The notes under the pieces are model-generated. The model was not told the origin of the DNA. It saw only the letters and a program-made list of their open reading frames with translations, and did not search any database. A stretch of DNA of 64,000 nt from an uncultured Eubacteriales bacterium (GTDB lineage Bacteria; Bacillota; Clostridia; Christensenellales; UMGS416): positions 1 through 64,000 of the forward strand of contig UQLW01000015.1 of assembly GCA_900542005.1 (NCBI GenBank), read 5' to 3'. Shown here piece after piece: positions 58,557-64,000 of this stretch. A program made the position numbers and the translations under genes. The stretch's first letter is position 1, and every line of letters starts with the position of its first letter.

Positions 58557-60956
58557 ATGCTAGTATCATTGAAATGGCTGAGGGATTATGTGGACGTGGA
58601 TCTGCCGCTGGAGGAGTTTGCCTCCCGGATGATCATGTCCGGCATGGAGGTCGAGGACGTCAAGGTGCTGGGCGAGCAGCTGGACCGCGTGGTGGTGGGC
58701 CGCATTGATAAGCTGTCGCCCCATGCCAACTCCGACCACCTGAAGATCTGCATGATGGATGTGGGCGAGGGAGAGCCGGTTCAGATCGTGACGGGCGCGC
58801 CGAACGTCTTTGAGGGGGCCTATGTCCCGGCCGCGCTGGTGGGGGCCAGTCTGCCCTGCGGCATGACCATCAAAAAGGGAAAGCTGCGGGGGGAGGTATC
58901 CAACGGTATGCTCTGCTCCGGCGGCGAGCTGTGCATTGACGATTCGGTCTACCCGGGCGCCTCGGTGGATGGTATCATGATCCTGCAGGAGGCCTATGCG
59001 CCCGGTACGCCCATCGCCAGGGTCCTGGGGATGGACGATGTGATCATCGACTTTAAGACCACCGCCAACCGGGCCGACTGCCTGAGCATGATCGGTATGG
59101 CCCGCGAGGTGGCTGCCGCGCTGCATACGCCCATGCGCATGCCGGAGGTCGCCTATACCCAGGCGGCCGGCGATACCATTGACCGCTACCTGTCCGTCAA
59201 GGTGGAGGAGCCCGCGCTCTGCCCCCGGTATATGAACCGCGTGGTGCGCAATGTGAAGATCGGGCCTTCGCCGTCGTGGATGCAGCAGAAGCTGAACGCT
59301 GCCGGCGTCCGGGCGATTAATAATATCGTGGATATCACAAACTATGTGATGCTGGAGATGGGGCAGCCCATGCACGCCTTTGATTACCGCGAGGTGGAGG
59401 GGCGCGAAATTATCGTGCGCCGCGCCCGGGAAGGCGAGACGCTGATGACGCTGGACGGCAAGGAACGGGCGCTGACCGAGCGTATGCTGGTCATCGCCAA
59501 CGGCAACGGCCCCATGGGCGTGGCCGGCGTCATGGGCGGCGAGAACTCGGGAATCCATGCCGATACGCAGACGGTGGTCTTTGAGAGCGCGACCTTCAGC
59601 CAGCTTTCAATCCGCCAGACCTCCCGGGCCCTGGGGCTCAGGACCGAGTCCTCCTCCCGGTATGAGAAGGGCGTGGATCCGACGCTGGCGCAGACGGCCC
59701 TGGACCGGGCTATGGGCTTGATTGAAGAGCTCCATGCCGGCGAAATTGTGGAGGGCGCCGTGGATATCTGCTCGGCTGACCTCACGCCGCGGGTGATCCG
59801 CGCCGACATCTCCCGGATCAACGCCTGCATGGGCATTACCGTGGAAGCCCGGCAGATGAAGGCCATCCTGGAGGACCTTAAGGTGCCCACAGAGATTGAG
59901 GGCGGCGAGCTTGTCTGCACGGTGCCTGCCTGGCGCGGCGACCTGGAAACCTATGCCGACCTGGCCGAGGAGGTGCTCCGCATCTATGGCTATGAGCACA
60001 TCCCCTCCCGGCTGATGGAGGGGGCCATGCAGGGTGCGCGTACGCCCCTGCAGCGGGCCAACAACGATTTGAAGGATCAGCTGGTGGCGATGGGCTTCTA
60101 TGAGGCCGTCACCTATACCTTTATGAGCCCTTCGGTGTTCGACCGGATGCTGCTGGAAGCGGATTCCCCCCTGCGCAAGGCGATCCGGCTGCTGAACCCG
60201 CTGGGCGAGGATTATTCCCTGGTTCGGACCTTCCTGGCTCCCGCCATGCTGCAGTCCATCGCCAACAACACCGCCCGCAAGGCGGCCGACCGTGTGCGCC
60301 TTTTCGAGGTGTCGAAGGTATTCGTGCCCGCTGACGATGATTTTTCCAAGCAGCCGGACGAGATCCCCACGCTTTGCATCGGTATGCTGGACGATACCGC
60401 CGATTTCTTCGACCTCAAGGGCGTACTGGAGGCGCTGATCCGCCACTTTGGGCTCAAGGGCGTAAGCTTCTCAGCGGGCGGCCCGGCCTATTATCACCCG
60501 GGACGGAAGGCGCTCGCGATGGTGAAGGGCAAGGTGCTGGCGGAGCTGGGCGAAATTCATCCCGATGTGCAGGCGGCCTACGAGCTGCCCGGGCGCACGC
60601 TGGTGGCGCAGGTCAATCTGCGGGTATTCTTTGAGGCGGCCGATGAGGCGGTATCCTACCGGGCCCTGCCCAAATTCCCCTCGGTAAAGCGGGATCTGGC
60701 CGTGACGGTGGATGCCGGCCAGCCGGTGGGGCCGATGATGGAGCAGATCCGCCAGGCCGGCGGCAGCCTGCTGGAGAGCGTGGAGCTTTTCGACGTATAC
60801 CAGGGCCGCCAGGTGGGCGAGGGTAAAAAGTCCGTGGCCTTCTCGCTGACCTATCAGGCCGGGGACCATACCCTGGTGGAGGAAGAAATCAACCGCGTTC
60901 ATCAGAAGATCCTTCGGGCGCTGGCGCGGTCCTGCCAGGCTGAAATTCGTCAATAA
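58557..60956 (+). CDS. pheT: Phenylalanyl-tRNA synthetase beta subunit
   Basis: Large subunit of PheRS, 799 aa, full length. An N-terminal EMAP-like OB fold (about 40-150; VTGAPNV) is followed by the B3/B4 editing domain that clears mischarged Tyr (about 210-400), the B5 domain, a catalytic-like core and a C-terminal ferredoxin-fold anticodon-binding domain ending the FDVYQGRQVGEGKKS region. Coupled to pheS under the Phe T-box. Confidence 0.97.
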   Translation: MLVSLKWLRDYVDVDLPLEEFASRMIMSGMEVEDVKVLGEQLDRVVVGRIDKLSPHANSDHLKICMMDVGEGEPVQIVTGAPNVFEGAYVPAALVGASLPCGMTIKKGKLRGEVSNGMLCSGGELCIDDSVYPGASVDGIMILQEAYAPGTPIARVLGMDDVIIDFKTTANRADCLSMIGMAREVAAALHTPMRMPEVAYTQAAGDTIDRYLSVKVEEPALCPRYMNRVVRNVKIGPSPSWMQQKLNAAGVRAINNIVDITNYVMLEMGQPMHAFDYREVEGREIIVRRAREGETLMTLDGKERALTERMLVIANGNGPMGVAGVMGGENSGIHADTQTVVFESATFSQLSIRQTSRALGLRTESSSRYEKGVDPTLAQTALDRAMGLIEELHAGEIVEGAVDICSADLTPRVIRADISRINACMGITVEARQMKAILEDLKVPTEIEGGELVCTVPAWRGDLETYADLAEEVLRIYGYEHIPSRLMEGAMQGARTPLQRANNDLKDQLVAMGFYEAVTYTFMSPSVFDRMLLEADSPLRKAIRLLNPLGEDYSLVRTFLAPAMLQSIANNTARKAADRVRLFEVSKVFVPADDDFSKQPDEIPTLCIGMLDDTADFFDLKGVLEALIRHFGLKGVSFSAGGPAYYHPGRKALAMVKGKVLAELGEIHPDVQAAYELPGRTLVAQVNLRVFFEAADEAVSYRALPKFPSVKRDLAVTVDAGQPVGPMMEQIRQAGGSLLESVELFDVYQGRQVGEGKKSVAFSLTYQAGDHTLVEEEINRVHQKILRALARSCQAEIRQ

Positions 60957-60969
60957 GCGCGCTTGGTTC

Positions 60970-60998
60970 TTGAACATTGCTCCCGCCCATTGTACAAT
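60970..60998 (+). promoter_or_regulatory. Promoter of zapA
   Basis: TTGAAC (60970-60975), 17 nt, TACAAT (60993-60998). Confidence 0.8.
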
Positions 60999-61022
60999 AG
61001 ACGGTAACAGGAGGTGTCGGCA

Positions 61023-61301
61023 ATGGAGAAGAACAGGACGACTGTGGTGATTGACGGCCGGGAGTATCCGGTGGCCAGCGTGGAGAGCGTGGAACATATT
61101 CAGCAGGTCGCCAAGCTGGTGGATGATAAGGTACGCGAGATCCGCGTCCAGCAATCCGTTCTGAATCCGCAGGTTGCCCTTGCCTTTGCCGCGCTGAACC
61201 TGGCCGACGAGCTGGTGAATCTTCAGCAAAAGCTGCGGCCAGACGGAGAACCGGGTGACTTCGTAAAGCGAAAGCGCGTCTACAGGCGGGTGAAAAAATA
61301 A
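61023..61301 (+). CDS. zapA: Cell division protein ZapA
   Basis: FtsZ-ring-stabilising protein, 92 aa. The N-terminal domain TTVVIDGREYPV and HIQQVAKLVDDKVREI is typical, followed by a coiled coil. ATG 61023 follows GGAGG by 8 nt; an upstream in-frame start adds only three residues. The pheT-zapA-mutS2 order is common in Firmicutes. Confidence 0.9.
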   Translation: MEKNRTTVVIDGREYPVASVESVEHIQQVAKLVDDKVREIRVQQSVLNPQVALAFAALNLADELVNLQQKLRPDGEPGDFVKRKRVYRRVKK

Positions 61302-61307
61302 TCATGT

Positions 61308-61335
61308 GGGGGACAGCAAGGCTGCCCCCCTTTTT
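61308..61335 (+). terminator. Terminator between zapA and mutS2
   Basis: GGGGG-A-CAGC (61308-61317) pairs with GCTG-C-CCCCC (61321-61330), loop AAG, then five T residues. One internal mismatch. mutS2 follows at once without a visible promoter, so read-through is likely. Confidence 0.75.
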
Positions 61336-61371
61336 CCGATTCACAGATTCACAAGAGGAAAGGTGAAAACC

Positions 61372-63741
61372 ATGAACGAGAGGACCTATCGGATCCTGGA
61401 ATTCGATAAAATATTACAGATGCTCAGCGAGCAGTGCGTCAGCTCCCTGGGGTCGGCGGAGGCGGAGCGGCTTACCCCCTCGGTCCATCGCATTGAGGTG
61501 GTCCGGTGGCAGCAGGAAACCAGCGAAGCCTATGATTACCTGATGCAAAGCGGCGTGAGCCCGGTTCATTCCTTTGACGATATTACCGCCAGCCTCAATA
61601 AGGCGCGGATCGACGGGATGCTGCAGCCCAAAGAGCTGCTTGCCTGCCGGCTGATGCTGGCCGCCAGCCGGGGGCTGCGGCGCGCCCTGCTGGAGGGCTG
61701 CGAGCCGGCCAGCCTGCTGGGCGGCTATGCAGCCGGGCTGATCAGCGAAAAACCGGTAGAGGATGAGATTGAACGCTGCATCCTGGGCGAGGATGAGATC
61801 GCCGACGCCGCATCGCCCGAGCTCTACCGCATCCGGCGGGATATCAAGGGCTGCCATGCCCGCATCCGGGACCGGATGAACCGGATGATCCATTCGCCCC
61901 AATATGCCAAATACCTGCAAAATCCCATCATTACCATGCGCAACGACCGGTATGTCATCCCTGTGCGGGCGGAATACCGGGCCAATGTCCCCGGGCTGAT
62001 CCATGACCAATCCGGCAGCGGCGCCACGCTTTTTGTGGAGCCCATGGCCGTGGTGGAGATCAACAATGAGCTTAAGGAGCTGATGGGAAAGGAGCGGGAG
62101 GAGATCGAGCGCATCCTTCTTCTGCTTTCGGCGCTGGTCGCCCGTCACCAGGAGGAGATGGGCTTTTCGCTGGGCGTCATGGCGCATTTGGATTTCGTCT
62201 TTGCCAAGGCGAAGCTCAGCGCCCAAATGAAGGCGATTTCCCCCAAGATCGAAGAAGGGATGCGGCTTCGCATCGTGCAGGGCCGCCATCCGCTGATCGA
62301 CCAGGATAAGGTGGTGCCCAGCAACTTCTGGATGGGCGAGGGCTTTACCACCCTCATCATTACGGGCCCCAACACGGGCGGCAAGACGGTGACCCTGAAA
62401 ACCTGCGGCCTCTTTGCGGTGATGGCTCAGGCCGGCCTGCATATCCCCGCCGGGGAGGGCAGCTATCTGCCTATTTTCACCGATGTCTTTGCGGATATTG
62501 GCGATGAGCAGTCCATCGAGCAGAGCCTGTCGACCTTCTCCTCCCACATGAAGAATATCGTTTCGATCCTGCGGGAGGTAAACGAGCGGTCCCTGGTGCT
62601 GCTGGATGAGCTGGGTGCGGGAACGGATCCCACGGAGGGCGCGGCGCTGGCCATTTCGATCCTGGAGCGGCTTACAGCCCGGGGCGTGCTGACGCTGGCA
62701 ACCACCCACTACAGCGAGCTAAAGGCCTATGCGCTTTCAACGGCCGGTGTGGAGAACGCTTCGGTCGAGTTTGACGTGGCTTCCCTGGCGCCTACATACC
62801 GGCTGAGCATCGGCATCCCGGGGAAATCCAATGCCTTTGAGATTTCCCGCAAGCTGGGCCTGGAGGCGGCGGTCATTGATCGTGCGCAGGAATATCTCTC
62901 CCAGGAGCAGATCCGCTTTGAGGACGTGATCCAGAACGCGGAATACCACCGCCAGCTGGCGGAAAAGGAGCGGGAGCAGGCGGAGCTGGCCCGGCGGGAG
63001 AGCGAGCGGCTCAAGCAGCAGGTGCAGCAGGAGCGCAAGCGCCTGGAGGAGCAGCGGGAGAAGATCCTGACCAGGGCGCGGGAGGAAGCCGCCCGGCTGA
63101 TCCGGAAATCGAAAAACGAGATGGACGCCATCATCGGCGAGCTGAAGGCCCAAAGGGATAAGGCCGGCGCGGCAGACCGCGACCGGACGATTCAACAGGC
63201 CCGCGACCGTATGCGGGGCAACGAGCGGGAGCTGGAGGCGGCCGCGCCCCGGGGAGGCGAGCCCGCCGACCAGGGAAAGCCCCTGACCAAGGTGGAGGTA
63301 GGGCAAACCGTTTGGGTGGCGAACCTGGAGAAAAATGGCGTTGTACTCTCTGCGGCCACCCGAGGCGGCGAGGTGCAGGTGCAGGTGGGCTCCATGAAGC
63401 TGAACGCCAAGCTGAAAAACCTGCGCGCCGCGGCCCAGGAGGAGAAGAAAAAGCCGGTCATCGAAAAGCGGGAGTCGCGCCTGGCGATGCCCTCGGTGGG
63501 GCTGGAGCTGGATATCCGCGGCTACGACGCGGAAAGCGGCGTAATGGAGATGGACAAATACCTGGACTCGGCCTATATGGGCGGGTTGAAGGAGGTATCC
63601 ATTATCCATGGCAAGGGCACCGGCATCCTGCGCGATGCGGTGCAGCGCCGGCTGCGGCGGCATCCGCTGGTGGATTCCTTCCGCCTGGGCAACTATGGCG
63701 AAGGCGAAACCGGCGTGACCATCGTAAAATTTAAGTCATGA
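61372..63741 (+). CDS. mutS2: MutS2, ribosome-rescue/recombination ATPase with Smr domain
   Basis: MutS-family ATPase without the mismatch-binding domain, 789 aa. Core and lever helices (1-300), Walker A GPNTGGKT from residue 332, Walker B LLDELGAGTDP, a long coiled coil (about 520-620) and a C-terminal Smr endonuclease domain with LDIRGY and HGKGTG from about 705. In Firmicutes it suppresses homologous recombination and splits collided ribosomes. ATG 61372 follows AGGTGA; the earlier in-frame start lies in the terminator. The stop overlaps the next gene. Confidence 0.96.
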   Translation: MNERTYRILEFDKILQMLSEQCVSSLGSAEAERLTPSVHRIEVVRWQQETSEAYDYLMQSGVSPVHSFDDITASLNKARIDGMLQPKELLACRLMLAASRGLRRALLEGCEPASLLGGYAAGLISEKPVEDEIERCILGEDEIADAASPELYRIRRDIKGCHARIRDRMNRMIHSPQYAKYLQNPIITMRNDRYVIPVRAEYRANVPGLIHDQSGSGATLFVEPMAVVEINNELKELMGKEREEIERILLLLSALVARHQEEMGFSLGVMAHLDFVFAKAKLSAQMKAISPKIEEGMRLRIVQGRHPLIDQDKVVPSNFWMGEGFTTLIITGPNTGGKTVTLKTCGLFAVMAQAGLHIPAGEGSYLPIFTDVFADIGDEQSIEQSLSTFSSHMKNIVSILREVNERSLVLLDELGAGTDPTEGAALAISILERLTARGVLTLATTHYSELKAYALSTAGVENASVEFDVASLAPTYRLSIGIPGKSNAFEISRKLGLEAAVIDRAQEYLSQEQIRFEDVIQNAEYHRQLAEKEREQAELARRESERLKQQVQQERKRLEEQREKILTRAREEAARLIRKSKNEMDAIIGELKAQRDKAGAADRDRTIQQARDRMRGNERELEAAAPRGGEPADQGKPLTKVEVGQTVWVANLEKNGVVLSAATRGGEVQVQVGSMKLNAKLKNLRAAAQEEKKKPVIEKRESRLAMPSVGLELDIRGYDAESGVMEMDKYLDSAYMGGLKEVSIIHGKGTGILRDAVQRRLRRHPLVDSFRLGNYGEGETGVTIVKFKS

Positions 63742-64000
63742 TCGCCATCAGTGCCTGTTTGGCGGGGATTCCCTGCCGGTATGATGGCAGGAGCAAGCCC
63801 CATGCAGCCTGCCAGGCGATGCTGCTGGCGGAGGGCGCGCTGTTGGTCTGCCCCGAATGCCTGGGCGGCCTGCCCACGCCGCGGCCGCCGGCCGAGCTGC
63901 CCGGCGGGTCGGCGCAGGATGTATGGGAGGGGAAGCGGCCCATCCTGAACCGGGAGGGGCAGGATGTGACGGAGGCCTATATGGCGGGCGCACAGCGGCT
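63738..64000 (+). CDS. DUF523 family protein, 5' part
   Basis: The first 87 codons of a small conserved protein; the gene leaves the window. The opening ISACLAGIPCRYDG, followed by VCPECLGGLPTPRPP, is the DUF523 signature, with conserved cysteines that may bind metal. Function unknown. The ATG overlaps the mutS2 TGA (ATGA), so translation is coupled. Confidence 0.88.
   Translation, partial: MIAISACLAGIPCRYDGRSKPHAACQAMLLAEGALLVCPECLGGLPTPRPPAELPGGSAQDVWEGKRPILNREGQDVTEAYMAGAQR

Overview
This window reads as a chromosomal segment of a GC-rich, spore-forming member of the class Clostridia. Evidence for that assignment: an alpha/beta-type small acid-soluble spore protein gene, two T-box leaders, an IspH-S1 fusion, a six-gene Rnf complex, MutS2, RecD2, HemZ and a HutP-family protein. 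Gene order is typical of clostridial housekeeping clusters. I saw no rRNA, tRNA, CRISPR array or intact insertion sequence.

Layout. 1-6321: heat-shock genes (3' part of dnaK, dnaJ), prmA, a GH43-like glycosidase, mtaB and a HIT protein. 6343-7684: infC-rpmI-rplT behind an attenuator leader. 7708-14637: rRNA methyltransferase, mutY, a membrane-anchored phosphoesterase, rarA and the tldD/tldE pair. 14723-20977: RpiR-type regulator, BaiN/YhiN-like flavoprotein, hutP, a cmk-plsC fusion and an ispH-rpsA fusion. 21023-27917: methyltransferase, a sodium:solute symporter on the minus strand, recD2, comF, a structured RNA of about 215 nt that I think is a raiA-motif RNA, and a PfkB sugar kinase. 27914-31830: an AT-richer block with decayed coding fragments at its edges. 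It carries a minus-strand operon (arginase-like, old-yellow-enzyme-like, FMN reductase) divergent from a Crp/Fnr regulator and looks horizontally acquired. 32054-40586: membrane pyrophosphatase, galE, an isoleucine T-box operon (acyl-CoA synthetase plus citramalate synthase) and a GH32-like gene. 40735-45928: rnfCDGEAB. 45990-47591: an Rrf2 regulator and cysK with clear operators. 47683-54396: spore protein, dtd, a metallo-beta-lactamase fold hydrolase, hemZ, hisS, aspS and an RseC-like protein. 54530-64000: VOC protein, glyA, a second MBL protein, a phenylalanine T-box with pheST, zapA, mutS2 and a DUF523 gene cut by the window end.

How the genes work together. Much of the window serves translation and its quality control: IF3, L35, L20, S1, PrmA, MtaB, HisRS, AspRS, PheRS, Dtd and rRNA methylation. 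Rnf and the pyrophosphatase are both ion-pumping energy-conserving systems. Two amino-acid circuits are readable from the DNA: an Ile-specific T-box over citramalate synthase, and an Rrf2 repressor next to a perfect palindrome on the cysK promoter.

The points most worth a second look are the putative raiA RNA without its usual partner gene, the Ile T-box over an acyl-CoA synthetase, the cmk-plsC fusion preceded by an orphan HutP, the in-frame internal start inside ispH-rpsA, the extended RnfB, the AUC start of infC, and the cysK operator with a small upstream ORF. I did not find a wholly new defence or mobile system.
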